Of a DNA stretch of 64,000 nucleotides, positions 1 to 14,504 are shown piece after piece (positions within the stretch are counted from its first letter, which is position 1; each line of letters begins with the position of its first letter). This stretch comes from Gymnorhina tibicen (lineage: Eukaryota > Chordata > Aves > Passeriformes > Artamidae). The notes under the pieces were generated by a model. The model made no database searches. It saw only the letters and a program-made list of their open reading frames with translations, and had not been told where the DNA came from. The stretch lies in the NCBI GenBank assembly GCA_013399875.1, contig VXAZ01003274.1, positions 535,360 through 599,359 of the forward strand, read 5' to 3'. The position numbers and the translations under genes are program-made.

Positions 1-998
1 CTCTTTTGTGACCTGGGGACCAGGAGATGAGGTATATATTTGCTTGCTAAGTAGAAACAATTTACAGTTTTTCACTTTGAAATAAAAATCAAAATGCTGT
101 TATAGATGGGTTATCGATGATTTTTAAAAATGCACCAGTTCTGTTATGGCTTAGAATCTACCTTCTGTAAAACAGATTTAGTGCTTGCAAATCCCAATAA
201 AATAGTAAGTTTTTACATATTAGTCTCATTTTTTGTAAATTACTGACTCTTTAGTTTATATTCCTGTAGGCTTAGAGGAATATAAGTCCTTACAATATCT
301 ATAATAGGTATATATTTGCTGCACTTGACATAAGGGACAATAAAGAATTTTGATACCTTTGCAACATGGTTTCAAATTGCAATTCAAGCTCACACATAAC
401 TGCAAATTAGAAACATGCAGCCCACCAAAACCTGCAAAATTCATCAAATATGATTCAGCTGTATATCAACACCCATGCCACCCATGCATACGGAACTGTT
501 GGCTTATATTCCATTTCAGTATGGAGTTAATCCACAGAGATCTAAATACATTAGGCATAACTGATATTTGCTACATGGCACTGTTTAAGAGTCGTGGTGG
601 AAAGTTATTACTTTACATCCCATGCCTGAATGATCTGTGTTTAACCTAGATACTGAGATACCTGCCCAGTATGAAAGTTTAATTCACAGCCTTGTTTATT
701 TAAACTAAGGACAGTAATTAAAATGCTTATAAGGCTGCATTCAGCCTTCTTTTATCATTGTCAATTTTCATCAGCATTGCTGGGGTTTAACACTTTATTA
801 GGTCTAACTCTGACTGTATAAATTTAAAATAGTCTGTATTTATTACTCTGTACCTCTTCTATGGCACTTACTGAGTAATAAATATTTGTACAATATTTCT
901 TTTAATAAATTTGTATATATGACTCTGGGATAGTATGCACTAAATAATTTGTGCATGGTTAAATAAAGCTAAAGGTTTTCCTCAACTGAAAAAAAAAA
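1..998 (+). other. Candidate 3' UTR end or retroposed transcript end
   Basis: This AT-rich stretch contains no supportable reading frame but carries AATAAA hexamers at 81-86, 196-201, 877-882, 904-909 and 962-967. The last is followed 21 bases later by a run of ten A at 989-998, which is the normal spacing between a poly(A) signal and a cleavage site. That arrangement fits either the true 3' end of a + strand gene lying to the left of the window, or the tail of a retroposed transcript. I do not recognise the gene. AATAAA is frequent by chance in DNA this AT-rich, so the call is tentative. Confidence 0.3.
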
Positions 999-3548
999 GA
1001 AAAACTTGATCCACTTTAATCTATCCAGACAGTCTATGGCTTAGAGATGCTTAAAGCTGAAAATGTATATTACCAGAAGTCTTTCTGATGGTAGTCTCTC
1101 CTTCTGTTCACTTTCTCTATCCCTTTGTGGAAATCATCTACTCATGTCAATAATTCCAAATCAGTGATATGAGTACCATTATTTTCCAGTGCTTTCATTT
1201 ATAGGTGTTGTCCAACAATTTATTTTGTACCCATTTTATATCAGTATCATGTTAATAACAGATTTTGTCCAAAAGGTCCTACAACTAGCTTCAGCAAGCA
1301 AATGATTTTAGAGCAGAAATGGCCATATGATTGACTAAAGTTGGTTTTGAGAGAGGAGGAATGGTACCAAAAGCTTTTCTGTCTAGGTTCCTAGAGATTT
1401 TAAGTAACATTTTCATTAGATGTGGTCTGTTTATTCTGATGCATTGTCTTTACTTTGCATCTGAGCAATACTCTTAGACAGAGTCTTTAAACAGATAAGA
1501 GTGGTCCTCTCCTGCCAAATACTTGGGGAATGTCCTTTGAATTTTATGATCTATTTTTTTTCTACTGGGTACCAAGACATATTTTGTTGTAATTATCAGT
1601 ACATTACTCATCATTATTCATACGGAAAGAAAATACAGTTTTACGAATTACTGAATGATACCTTTCTGTTTAAAAAGCAAAAAATCAGGTGCAAAAAATC
1701 AAGTGCAAACAATGCAAAGTTGGTGAGTTTTTTATTCCTTCATTTCTGTGAAAAAATTTTCCTTTATTTTCATCACTGCTAGTTAGAAGTTCTACAAATG
1801 GGGGACAGAAGCAGTTATTTATGAATACTTAAGAAGATACAAAAAAAATTAGTTTCTCTTATATGTATACCACAAATCCACGCTTGTATTTTCCATCTCC
1901 ACTTTTCCATTAGAAATAAAAAATGTATTTGAGCTATATATGAGACTATGTAGGATGTTTCTACATCTATTACCTTTTGAAGGTAAGACCTCTTCATCAA
2001 ATTCAATAACCTAAATTAAATTTTGTGCTTTAATCTGAATTAAATGCTTTGTAATGCTTTAATGTGCTGCATAAACAAAAACATGCTTGTCTCTAACAAA
2101 AAAGGGGCTTGGGATATGGATAGTTTCAGGTGTTGATTTCTTTTAGTACCATTTCACTCATGACTTAAATAGCATTTCTGGATGGGTGGGAGGGTCTGGT
2201 CAGCCTTGCCTTGCTTCTTCTGTGAGGCTCCTTCCTCTTACCACACTCCTCAGAAGGCTCCTTTATATTGAGTGAGAGTTCCTGGACTGCTAACGGCCCA
2301 ACCTACTCCATTTTTGAGTCAGGACATTTTTTACATGGAAAAAAATAAATATACAGAAATGAAAATACATATTTCAAAAACAGTGAGATTTTTTATTTTT
2401 CTCAGAAATAAAAGCTTGTATTTCTGAAAACTCTGTGAGTTCCTCTCAGTCTTGATTTTCCTCCTCAGAAAACAGGAAAATGGTACTTTGATGTTGTCAT
2501 GCTTTATTTCAAATAATAAAAATAACAGCATTGAGGATTTTGAGCTGTGTTTCCTTTTCCAAATTCCCTGTCTGGATTGAACCCTTGCGAGGAAGAAACA
2601 CGGACAATCAGCAATGTGATTTTAAGCATTTGGTGCTACATAGAAAGGTCTAATGAGCTCCTCAACAACTAATTCCCTGTCATCTGCTTCCTCAGCCCTG
2701 CACATGCATGGTCTCCTCCCCTATCAGGCTGGGCCCACTTGAAGCCCTTTGTGCCCAGCACTGAGACCACCAGTTCGCATCTCAAGCTCTGCCCTCAGCT
2801 CTCATTTCTCTCAATCTTTTTCTCAGTCTCTTGTTCCCAATCTCCCATAAAATCTTACCAGCATACCAGCCCTATATCCTCCTTATAGGCTTATTTCTTT
2901 CCATTTCTTTACTGCTGACGGATCCTTCTTAAATTCCTTTTTCATCAAGTAGACATGGCAAGAAGCAAACTCCCTGTCCTACTTCATGTGAAAGGTGGGG
3001 AATGAAGTGGACAGTCCTCTGTCAGGTTGCTGAGAGAAAGCCCTGACAGAAGAGAAAGCCCTACCACAGCAGGCTACACTGGCTCCTTTCCTCAGGAAGG
3101 GAGTGAGCTTGGGAGGCAGGTAATATGAAAGACTTTCCTTGTGATAGAGCCAAAATTTTTTGAACCTGGTGGTTCCCATGTCATCTTTCAATCTCTGCCA
3201 GAAGCCCATTACTCATCCCTAATTCATGGGAGCTGGCATTATTACTACACGTTCCTCATTAGCGTTGCTACAGCTGTGGGTGGGAGCTCCAGGCAGACGT
3301 ATTACTCTCCAGGCACGGTGTTCACAAGCTGGCCCTTTGTGCAACAAGTATTATTTTTAAATGTCTTATATTAAGTAATACATGACAAAAAATGCCATGT
3401 ATTAAGTAATGACTCAAGGGACTAACAAATCAAAGCTCAAGGTTTTGAGTGAGACACTCATCTGTCTAATAAACATGGAGTTAGGTTGTAGTGGATCTCA
3501 TTTATCTACCAATCACCCTCTAAGCTCAGCTGCTCTATTTCCCTATCT

Positions 3549-3587
3549 CATATCTAAATATCATATCTAAACATCATATCTAAATAT
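3549..3587. repeat. 13-bp minisatellite, three copies
   Basis: Three head-to-tail copies of a 13-base unit (CATATCTAAATAT and one-base variants) begin at 3549, 3562 and 3575. The unit is AT-rich and has no evident function. Confidence 0.8.
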
Positions 3588-5982
3588 GTTTAAACCCAGA
3601 CCTTCTACAGGTAGCAGAGCCAAGTGTGAGAAGTGGCAACAAAGCCAAACTTCAGGTGTCAAGAGAGCTCTTGGCACATGAAGAGCAACACAAAGGAAAA
3701 GAGTACTGTTCATTGACAAGTTGTTTCTTTTCTTACTACTTAAAAATCCAGGCCCAAAATATATGACTATAGAGCCTGATCAAAGCCCGTTAATTTCCAT
3801 AGTATTCTTGGCATTGACTTTGATAGGCTGTGAATCAAGCCCATCCCCAAGTAGAACATATGGGTCTCTTGCACAGCTTATTTCTATTCATACTTCACAT
3901 TTTTTTTATTTATTTCATACATTATTCACAGTTTGTGATGGCAGAAAGACAGTTTATATCAGTGACACAAAGAAGACAAAGAAAGAAATACAGCATATGT
4001 GTTGTCATTATTATGAAAACTAAGGCATATTGGGCACAATGCATTTCATTTTCATTATATTACAGGATTCTAATAAGCATCATTGATAGTGAAGTCACTC
4101 GTCCTTAGCACAAGTAAAGAAGAAAGAAATGAAAACTTTTCAGGTTGTTTTTGAAAATCTTGTATACTGTCTAGGCATTTTAGGCACAAATTTAATTTCA
4201 CTTCAACATCACAAGTTCCTTTGATGACAAAGTCACGTATCTTTAGTCCCAAACACAAAAGTAAATAAGACATTTAGATAGTTTTCTTTTACTTTGAAGG
4301 CAGTTTTATATTTGAAAATATGAGTGCCTATGTCAGACACATTGAATTTTCTGGTTCAGTCCAGCTCTGGGCTTAGTAAGGGCAATTATTTAATACCTGA
4401 TAAAACATGACAGTGTCTACCTGAAGGTCTGCAGAAATATATGAAATTTTTAAGTAAATACAGATTAGGATGGAAAGGCAGGATGAACTATCTCTCATGA
4501 CCAGGACTCTGGCCCCAGCCCTATACAATGTGTACAGTTATAATCAAGCTCACATATTCATTAATCTAAGTTATAACTCGTGGTCTCAGAAGACCTGGGG
4601 AATGTTGAGCTTTTACCCTAATTTTATATATTTTATTTTATCTGAATTTTAATTTAATTTAATGCAATTTTTTACCTAATATTTATCAAGTTTTTTTACC
4701 CAAAGCTCCCAAATATTCCTTTCACACACTGCCTGCACTTCCTCTGTACTTAGATCTGCTTTTTTGTGCAGATTAAAAATTGATGTCTGGTTGCCAGGAG
4801 GAGAGAGTGATTATGAAATCCACAGTAGCAATATTTTAAACAAATAAATAAAAACAGCTGGGAAAAGTCAACAAGATCTCCAAGTCAATAGTATAATGTC
4901 TCATGAAAATATGGACAGAATGTTTTACCACTGAGATGTGGTAATGGTATTACTAACAGCATGCAGCAACTAGGAAAGAGAACACTAAATGGCAATAGCC
5001 TTTTGTGATAATTTTTCTTTTGGAAGGAAGAAAATGAATGAGTATAATTTTTCTTGTGAGTCAGTGATGAATATTTTCCACGTATGCCACTGCTGAGTTT
5101 CCTGTAGGTCATAACAGATACAAGTGGGAGGATAGGCTAGTTGTCTGGGAGAAGATCACAGAATTAAAAAATACATCCCCAGTGTTATTTCATTATTTTA
5201 GTGAACAAAGAGAATTCTATCTAAAACTAACTATTTTAAAAGATACTTTCTCAGATTTTTCACTCTGAACTGAAATTCACTTCCCACAAGAGCAATAAGG
5301 CCATATTTGTATGCACTTCATTTGGCAGAAAATGCTCATTCATCAGCTCTGTCCCTGCGTTCTAATAATCCACACGTGTGTGTTCTTTAATAGATTTTTA
5401 AAAATACTTCTTATGAAAAGAAGACAAAATGCTCTTATGAACATAGTTTCCACAGATGAACACATAGGTAGAGATATGCTACTGCCTAACCACCTAAGCA
5501 TTTTTGATCATTGGCCAGTGTTTAGATCATGGATGCATTATTTAGTGGTTAAAGTGTTTTTAAAGCTTAAGGTTTGCTAGGTCATCACATCACAGTTTAA
5601 AAGAGCCAATCAGGAAACTCTCTTCTGAGCCTGAGAAATATTTCTCAAGATTTTTTTGCTTTCCTTTCGCTAGGACTAGTGCTAATTTTAGTTCTATGCC
5701 AAATAAGCAGTCTCCTGGCCTCTTGGGATAGCAAACCAATTCTTCTAAGAGGTGTACATAGCTCTGGTGACCACTTTACCAATGCTCAAGTACTGTGCAC
5801 CACCAAACAGTTTATACTCACTTTATTTCTCAGCATAGACAGCCTTGAAGAAAGCAACACAGGTGGATAGGGGTCTTCCTGAAGGGCGCATGGTGGTGGA
5901 AATATCTTGTAGCATTGTGAGAGACCAGTTTGCTCTTGAACCTTAAGCTTGTGGTGAGCGTATCAAGGCATTCTGCCTAGTG

Positions 5983-6008
5983 TGGGTCTCCTTCCTGGGT
6001 CTCCTTCC
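5983..6008. repeat. Perfect 13-bp tandem duplication
   Basis: The unit TGGGTCTCCTTCC occurs twice without a gap at 5983-5995 and 5996-6008, followed by more pyrimidine-rich sequence. It is probably replication slippage. Confidence 0.85.
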
Positions 6009-7629
6009 TTCCACTTCCTTCTGTGTCACTCCCTCTCGTCTGGGCACACGGGAGTTTGCATCTCAGAGGACTATTTGAAATGGAAGGGTGGTAGGCACAG
6101 ATTGTTGCAGGAAGCATGTGATCTTTCCATCTCTCCTGTCTGCACTCCAAAATCTTACTGACTTTCCAAGACTTATTCTCTAGTCTCTTCTCACTTTTCT
6201 TTGCCCCAAAACACCTTTGCTGATTCTTGGTCCTCACTCCTAAATACCTGGGAAAGTCTCTTTTGGTACAGCAATTTTGAATTTTCTACTTCCAAGGGTG
6301 AGAATGATGCAAACTATTTTATCCTCATCCTTAGAAAAAGCAAATTTCCACTGTCTCTTCTGCTGAGGAAGAATGAGGCTGCTCTAATTAAGAAAAGGTA
6401 AAGTTTCCAAAGTTCTTCTGAAAAATAAAAAATAGAAGCAAAGAATGTGACAATGAGATGCAGTGCAATGGGCAATGGAATATGGGAAAATGCCACAAGT
6501 CTCTAGAGTCAATGGCTTTCCAGCTGTGACCCAAAAATCTATCTAGGATTTTGACACACTTACAAGACAAAGTATTGTGAGAACAGATATTACTTCAAAA
6601 AATGTTAAATGTTTCCAATAAACCTGGAAAGAAATTTCAATATACCTAAAGTGGAGAGCATCTATAGAGCCTCTGCCTAGTTTTCAAACAAGAAAAGTGC
6701 AACTTTTCCTTATATTTGTCTTCTTAAAAAGAACAGCCAGCCAATGCTATATGCTCTTTCAACTATATTTCAAATACGACTTTTTATTAATGTCACTGTG
6801 ATTACTAGCTTTTCTGACTCCATGTAAGGAATAAGATTTGTTTAATCTCCTTTCTTTCCAAGCCTACTTGTCATCCTGAGTTCCAACTTTAAAAAAAAAA
6901 AAATCTTAATCTGGCTAGTTGTCTCATAGTATTTGGCTTCTTCTAGATTAGGGTGGGTTTTGTGTTTTTAATGAAAGGAGGATATTTTAAGAGTAACTCA
7001 GTGCTGACTACCAATATGAAAAAAACTTTTAATATTGCTGACTTAAGGACTATTATTACAGATGAAATGTATTTTGATCTACTCAGCAATGTGAAAATAT
7101 TATATTTGCAGCACAGAAATATTTAACCCAACCAAAATCAGCAAAGAGAAGAAAATTCAAGAATTCAAAACCCTGGGAACAAATCATTAAAGAAGAAATC
7201 TTCAAAGTATATAGGCATTTGTCTCTTAGTCTGAAACCAATATCTCAGCAAAAATCTTTCACTTAGAAAATCTGTATAGACACAGATGAAAAGAATTATT
7301 TGTTCAAGAGCTTCCTCTAGTTAATAGTGTAAAGGAAGTTTTAAATATTTTCACATCCAGAACTGGATTCTGAGTTTTATTTTGTTTTAATGACAGTTCT
7401 CATGACTGAGACTCCTGAAACTTATAATTCTGGTTTACGTGTTTAAACAGGGAAAGGAATGAGTTCTGCAATTTGAATAGGAACCTCAAAAACAAAAAAG
7501 AATTTTACATAACTGTACTATATTACGAGTCTGAAGAAAAGCATCAATTTAAAAGCCATATAATGAAGTGGCTGAATTTATCTACAAGACAAATATAAGA
7601 CTGAAATTTAAAAGTAATATTTCTTTAAG

Positions 7630-7685
7630 ACAGTGCCTGTGTGCCTCAGTCGTAAACTGGGGCATTATTATTAACGTGAAACACT
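7630..7685 (+). repeat. MIR-like ancient repeat remnant
   Basis: The sequence GTGCCTCAGT, then GTAAACTGGGGCATTATTAT with a short deletion between them, matches the order of the conserved core and 3' half of MIR/L2-type repeats (gtgcctcagttt...ctgtaaaatgggg...ataata). Only about 55 bases can be recognised, so the family is uncertain. A profile search against old amniote repeats would settle it. Confidence 0.4.
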
Positions 7686-10514
7686 AAGAAAACATACAAG
7701 ATTCTTCATATGCCAAAGAGAAGACGATTGTTCCAGCAAGAGGGGTTTTGTTACCACCATCTTCTAAGTGTATAGGCAGACACAGGTTTGCAAAAAGAAG
7801 TGTAATAATGCATTAGCTCCAAGAATATGGCCAGAAAATGTAAACTTTTTTGGTCAGGCAAGTCTTTCTTCAGGTCATATGCGTCAAAGTAACATAGATA
7901 TTTCATGATATGTCAAAGCCAGTTTTGCAAATATTTGGAATCAAAGTAAATGAGGTCAGAATTTTGTGGAAAAGACCAGTCAATTATCCTATAATTAAAG
8001 CCTGCATAATAATGCATTACACCATGGAATATAATTCACATTCAGTGTGCAGCTGTACAACTGGTATTTCCTAACACCAGAATAATAGACTGCAATCTCA
8101 GTAATTGTGGCACTGACTAGAAAATCTTGAAGGTACAGAAGATGTAAAAGACATTCTCCCCAGAAATTGTGGGTTTGTTTTTTCTTTGATAAGCACAATG
8201 ACATTATGTCTCTCCTCTTCATTCAAAACTGTGGTGAGCAAGTCAGTTTTGTGCCTTGCATTGTTAAAATTTTGTAATACTTTTGCAAGACTGACATACG
8301 TGGATAAGACTAATAAAGCCACACCTTTTAAACACATACTCTTCTTGTTTCTCCTGGCCTGCAACTGCTTACCTTATTGCATCTACTGTACATTCTGCCC
8401 TAAGGAGGAAATATGTTCACACTCTGCATTAAATACATCTATAGAGCAGAAATGCACATGCCCGTAAAAGAAGAGTAAACTGGCCCTCTCTGAGCTAGAG
8501 AATCAGATTGTGAATGATTGACTTCGCAATCAAAACCAAGTATTTACATGCCTTCAGTGGTATCTTGCATAGAGGTGAGTCTTCCTGGTACATTTGCTAC
8601 AGTATTTTGGCATCAGTAAGATACTGATATAGATGGCAGTGTTATTCACGCTTAAATCCATTTATTTGATGAAAGCAGAAGTTGCTACTTAAACTCATCT
8701 GTAAAAGCTTCAGAAGGTAGGAAATTATTTCAAACATCAGGCAAGAAATCAGGTGATTTACATACACACATGTATTTTTAGGAAAGCCTCAACAAGAGTA
8801 AAATATCAGAACACGGTCTTAACCAGATCCTGCAACATAACCAGCAAAGTGAAAAAATTCAAATGTGTACCCAAAAGATGTAGCTGGTTAGTGAAATACC
8901 CAGGTTAGCAGAGAAGTCATGTATTCTGGGTGCTTCTTGTAATTTCAGTGATGTTTCCTCAAGATTTTCTCCACTGAAAAATGCATTATTAAATAATGTA
9001 AGATTATCATATGATCCATAAATAGAGGTAATGACCTTAATCCACTTTGTAAGCTGTACATAAGAGGCACATACCAACTTCAGTGTTTCTCAGTATACAG
9101 TTTTGCCAGCTGAGAGGTGAATAAATCAATTATTGTTCATGACTGTGATTTTATGGGTTGCAAACAGTGGATCTGAATCAATCAAACTCAGATTTTTATC
9201 CAAAGGAATAACTGACTGTTTATGCCATTAGACATGAATTGCTGCTTCATTAATTATTAGCTAGCCACTATGTCCAAAAATGGTGACAGAAGAATATTAT
9301 GTGCACATATCTTCATGCAACTTACACCAGAGCTGGAGTATTATCATTAAAATAACTCTTGTTGTCAGTCATTAGGGCTTTTTTCCAAGTTCCGTTCATG
9401 CTTATATACTCATCATGCCTCTTCTTGTTTTTGTAACTCAGTGATGTACAGTGAGTTCTAAATACCATTTGCTTGTTCAAGGCTTGGATTTTTGGCTCCT
9501 TCCCTTACAGTGCTCTGAGCAAAATCAACATTTTTCTCATTCATTCTACTCCTTTGCTTTTCAGGGGCAGGGGAAAAGGGCTACCACTGCAGATGATTTG
9601 CAGTTTTTTATAGATCAACACAGCTCTGCAACAAAAGCTGTCTTGCGCAAATTTTAAGCATAGTGCTTGAGGAAAGCAACCACACTTCTGTGTATGTAAA
9701 GTCTATAGGTAATCGTCTGCACTGCCTTAGAAACTGAGAAGTGTTTTGCGCTGCAGGCACAAGGTTATGCATTTGCTGAATTTGTTGTATTTGGTAAAAA
9801 TAGAAGGTACACAACTCTAAGATCTAGTAGAGGCATATAAATAAAGAGCTATGTGTAGCTGTATTTCAATCTTCTGTCATTTTAAGGCAAAATTTAAACA
9901 GAAAACATCTGGATGTGTAATTTTTCTCTGTCATCATAAGCAGAATGTTCATTTGGAACTGTATTGCATATCATCTCTCTAAGCATATTGGGCTTTTTAG
10001 AGCAGATTTTCTTAAGTTGTATGGATACAAGCAAACATAATGGAAAACAAGAAGGAGACCTTTCTCTCCCTTCTTGTAACAGCTCTACTATGTTCTTAGA
10101 AGCAATGACAATGTAAACTCTGTTGGGTACTGTTAAAATATCTTCAGGAATTCAGCAGTTACGACATTCTATTTCTACTCTACTTATTCTTTATTACTGG
10201 TCCTTCCAAATGTGATTTCACACAACTTTTTAAAGGGACGTAAAATCCTTGCATACCTTTGCCTTTAAATAGCTCTTACCTTTATACCCTTGCCCTCAAA
10301 CAACTCAGTTTCTGGGCAAGGGCCTGTTCAGCTCTCTGTGTCAAAAAAAGGAGTTCATAAATTCATGATCAGCCTGATTTACCAAACTAACAATAACAGT
10401 TTTCAACTTGAATCAATGAGACATGAGTTACCACAATATTTTGAGACACCCCAAGAGGCAAAACTAGATAGTTAATCAACTACTGTCCCAGATTTTCTAG
10501 AAATCTCGAAAATT

Positions 10515-10728
10515 AGAGAATGGTAATTTGAGTTTGGATGAGACCTCTGGAGGTCATCTCATCCAATCCCTTTCTGTTCCAGTATGGTCACCTAGAGCAG
10601 GTTTCCCAGAACTATGTCCAGATGTCTTTTGAATATTTCCAAACTCCATTTTCAAGAGACTACACAACCCACTGTCTGTGACAGTGCTCAGTCACCTTCA
10701 CATTAAAAAATCTTTAAGAAAAATAGTA
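10515..10728 (-). mobile_element. CR1 LINE 3' UTR fragment
   Basis: Read on the + strand, this begins with a degraded AGAATGGT...GGATGAGACC followed by TCTGGAGGTCATCTCATCCAA, then CTAGAGCAGGTTTCCCAGAACTATGTCCAGATG with interruptions. That is the reverse complement of the 3' untranslated region of avian CR1. The 5' part of the element is missing, as is usual for CR1 copies, and the sequence is well diverged. It contains no intact coding sequence. Confidence 0.85.
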
Positions 10729-13700
10729 CTGATTAACCAGTGGTGATGAGGAGAAGCAGAAGCTAGGAGTGATAACTCTCAGTTTCACTGCAATTGCTTT
10801 GTGATTCCACAGTCAGAAACTATGGAGTTTTGTATTCATTTTTATGTCGATAGGTGTGTGTCGAGCCTTGCAACAATAAAAAAGTCTTAATAAAAATTAA
10901 TAATGGAATAACAGCAAACCCATTGCCTGAGTCACTCGATGAATGACTCAAACATATGCATGAAGACTCTTCGTTCCTGTGCTAATTGTGCGAAGCAACT
11001 TCTCTGTCAGACCTTAGCCACAGTAACTCTACTGCTGCTTCCTAATGTAAGGGGATTTATCCTAGGCATGATACTGAAAAAGTGATTACAGAGAGGACAA
11101 AAAAGATAATAGTAACAATAGTTGAAGACACCATCCTGAAAATATTTGACCTCTTGGGTACTTCATCTCAAGTGGGAAAACAAACCTGAAGGGGAATGGT
11201 AAGGCTAGTTGTGGTTGTTAGAGAAGTTTCCAGTGTTTTCTTTGTCAAGAAAAGATTTTTTTATTCCCACTCTTAGAAAACATTTCCTATGTTTATCTAA
11301 CACATCACATCCATCACATATATATTGTCATTCCTACAGAAACCCTCAGTTTGGCTTTCCAATACAGCTAGGGGAAAAGTCAACAAGCAAACAGACATTC
11401 CTTTCTCCTAGTCCCGTCTGCAGTGGCAATGGCCAACCATTGTGTGAGTGAAGTTTAGTCTTGTTTTCCAGTTTGAGCCAACAATTACTACTGATCATAC
11501 CAAAAAAGGACAGCAGACTAAACTGAATTTTACCTTTGTCCTTTTGTGGTCTACAATGATTGACAGCTAAATTTGGGTTTGCCATAAGTAAAAAGAGCAA
11601 ACTGTTGGCAAGTGTCCTGAGATGACTCCACCATCTCCACTGCTTCATAAATTTGTCAGTTTACTTTCAAGGGTTTTTTTGTGGAGCTTCAATGAAGATC
11701 AACAGCAGAATGTACTTGTCAGCTTTTTCAGGTGTGGAGGTGTCCTCTCATGGCAAGTAGCTTTCAAGTTTATTACATTTGGGGTAATAATATCATTACT
11801 ATGGTAATGACATAATATGTGTCACTTTTGGGAATGAGAAATTACACATAATTTCTATTTGCTTCAGTCTTGTTTCTATAGTAACAAGACTAGTAATTCT
11901 CATTAATGACTAGGTTGTTAGCATTGTTATTTTTGGTAATTCCAGGTTATTAATGTCCTTAGTTTTTCTGCATCTTATTGATGACTAAATCTGAGTGGTT
12001 GTTAAATGAAAAAAATAGGTCCACTTGACTAAAAACTATCTTTCATAAAAATCAAAGAGTGTCTTTTGAATCTAGTTTTAAAATTAGTGCAGAACTAAGT
12101 TGAGAGAATAGAAGTATTAAATCGTTTAGACTAGAGGCAAAATTCAGACTGGCTGGTAAACACAAGTATTAACACAAACCACAAAACTGTGATGAAAGTT
12201 CTGACATTATCATTTAACATTTCAGTTTGCCAAGTTCATCTTTCCACTAGAAAAGATATTTCCCCCCTGGAGTAATATTGCTATAAGAGCAGCAAGGTAG
12301 TTTCAGGCACAATGGTTGTCATGAGCTCATTTACCACTGGGATTCAAGGTTAAAGGTTGTGCCTAGATGCCACAAGGTCGTTATTATAGCTACACATTCT
12401 GTTACATTTCATTCTCCTTCAGGGCAAACTGTGTGCTAAATGCCTATGTGTTAAAGAATTACAAATATAGTCTTCTAATTATAGAGGAAATCAAGATTAC
12501 AGTTACATTCTTTCTCTTCTAAAATGTTGTACAGATGCCATGAAATAATTCCCCAAAAATTTAATCCACCTTAATAGAACTATATACTAAGCTTGGCTTC
12601 TTCTCCCTACAAATGCTTATGCATGTCCATACTTTCACCTAGTGACTGTTCATTTGAGTAGTCACATGTTAGTGCCTGCAGGACTGGGCGTAGTTTATCC
12701 TACTTGTTTTAACTCACTTTTCTTACGAAGGCCTTAAAAATAGAATTCCTTGAAAATGTTTTGATAGTAAAGTTATAATTTCTTTTATGATGTGCTTTTA
12801 AAGTATATAGCAACATTTTGCAATCGCTTAGTAAACATTAATTAAGCATTTATAAGCTCTCCTAAGTTTAGAACACTGCTATTGTCTTCCAAGCCAATAT
12901 TAACAATTAGAAGTCAGTGATGGACTTCTGCATTCGGTGATTAATTTATTATGGCTTTTGGATTTAAAATATGTTACAGCAGGACTTTGGGAGAAAAACA
13001 GAAGACTTGGAAGAAAATGAAAGAACAAGTGAAAGTAAAATGATCTTGTCCCCTTATTATTCCCAGTCATAAGGTACTCACCTGGACCAGATCTGTGACC
13101 AAGATACACAAAATGTTAGACTTTATTTTGCTTCTCTGAAGGTAAGAATTGATTACTTCTGCAGACAGACAGGCAAAGACCACTGTGTGGGCCACGAATT
13201 TTCTTTCAATGTGTTTCTGTAGCTGGACTGTATAGTATATCTTACCTCTGCTCATACTCTTCAGTAGCACAGCTGCAACTTATACTTTTGTGCAAACTTT
13301 TGATAAAATCTGCCGGTTCTGACACATATATTTACATGCGCAAAGGAAAAAATCTTCTCTCAATGAAGAAATCCACTTAATTTCTTCCCTGCATTACAAA
13401 TCAACTCAGAGCCCATTTTTACTGCAGGCTACTGGACTGAATTTATGGAGCTGCAAAGGATAATTTATTTCAATTAATAATTTCCTATACTAAATATTAT
13501 TCATGTTAAACATCTTTTCTTCTTGCATAAAAATATATGGTTTAATATTTTAAATTATTATTTAAAATAATGCTTTAAACTCATGAGAATGGATTTTTAG
13601 GCCTTCTGTCCCTCTTCTGGGCAATGGGGACAAAGTAGTCAACTCACCCTAGAAAGATGAATTGTTGGAGACAGGAGATTGTGACAGAATGCACAATGCT

Positions 13701-14504
13701 GGTTGCCAACTGACACTGTGGGTCAACAGCCATTTAGCATAAATTAAAGCAGTGCGTAGGCTGCTGCAGTCTATGCCAAGACCAATGAATAACTCTTGCT
13801 TGGATGAGGATGCCTGGCTTATTCACAGCTCTTTTCAACCTCCTGTGCTTATGCCTTCCTCTCACATATAACAGTGTAGTAAGTGTTCAGGTTCTTTACG
13901 GTAAAAAGATGATCAGCTTCAAGGAATCATTTAAGAGATGGATCTGTGACAATGAAATGAAGTCAATCATCAGGATTTGCTTTATCAGCTATAATTTTTT
14001 ACATACAAAATTAGTTTAAAACGGCTAATAAATGCCCACCCCCCTGTTTGGTTTGAAATAGCTAATATTTTAGCAGAAAATTCCTGCAGATACATTCTTG
14101 CCTATAAAGCATATGATATTTCGAATCACAAACTTGGCAAATTTCAAGCACCTAACACTGAGGAGCATAATAGGAATATTCAACACAGGCAGCTTCTCTT
14201 CAGTGTAGCCTAAGAAATGAACATTATTGGTGTTCAGACATTTTCTGACAAGGTGGATTCTAATCAGGTTTTGTCAGAACTGAGACTCTTGGTAGGCGTC
14301 TTTGCAGAAAGATGGAAGTTCTGTTCAAAAGTAAAGGTAGAATCACATCTCAAGAACGGCCACTTGTTACAGGGAATTACAGGTATTACAAGGAAAATTC
14401 ACCTTGTTTATTTTCACCTCCAAATGTGGTGATACCTTGATATTTTCAGAAGGCAGAGAACTTGGGGAGAGAGGTAGCTCAAAGTGACTTTTTGATTTTC
14501 CTAA
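10729..14504. other. Unique sequence, no gene found
   Basis: AT-rich unique DNA with no recognised exon, RNA gene or large repeat. Reading frames are under about 100 codons and show no domain signature. Small AT-rich blocks such as 13490-13570 are low complexity only. Confidence 0.6.

Larger units (their letters stand above)
1000..10514. other. Intergenic or intronic unique sequence, no gene found
   Basis: No convincing coding exon, RNA gene or CpG-rich promoter was found. Reading frames here are at most about 100 codons, lack recognisable domains and appear in AT-rich sequence at the rate expected by chance. Features seen are two small tandem repeats (near 3.55 kb and 5.98 kb), an AT-rich low-complexity patch around 4620-4690, and a faint MIR-like remnant near 7.63 kb, listed separately where supportable. 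Confidence 0.6.
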
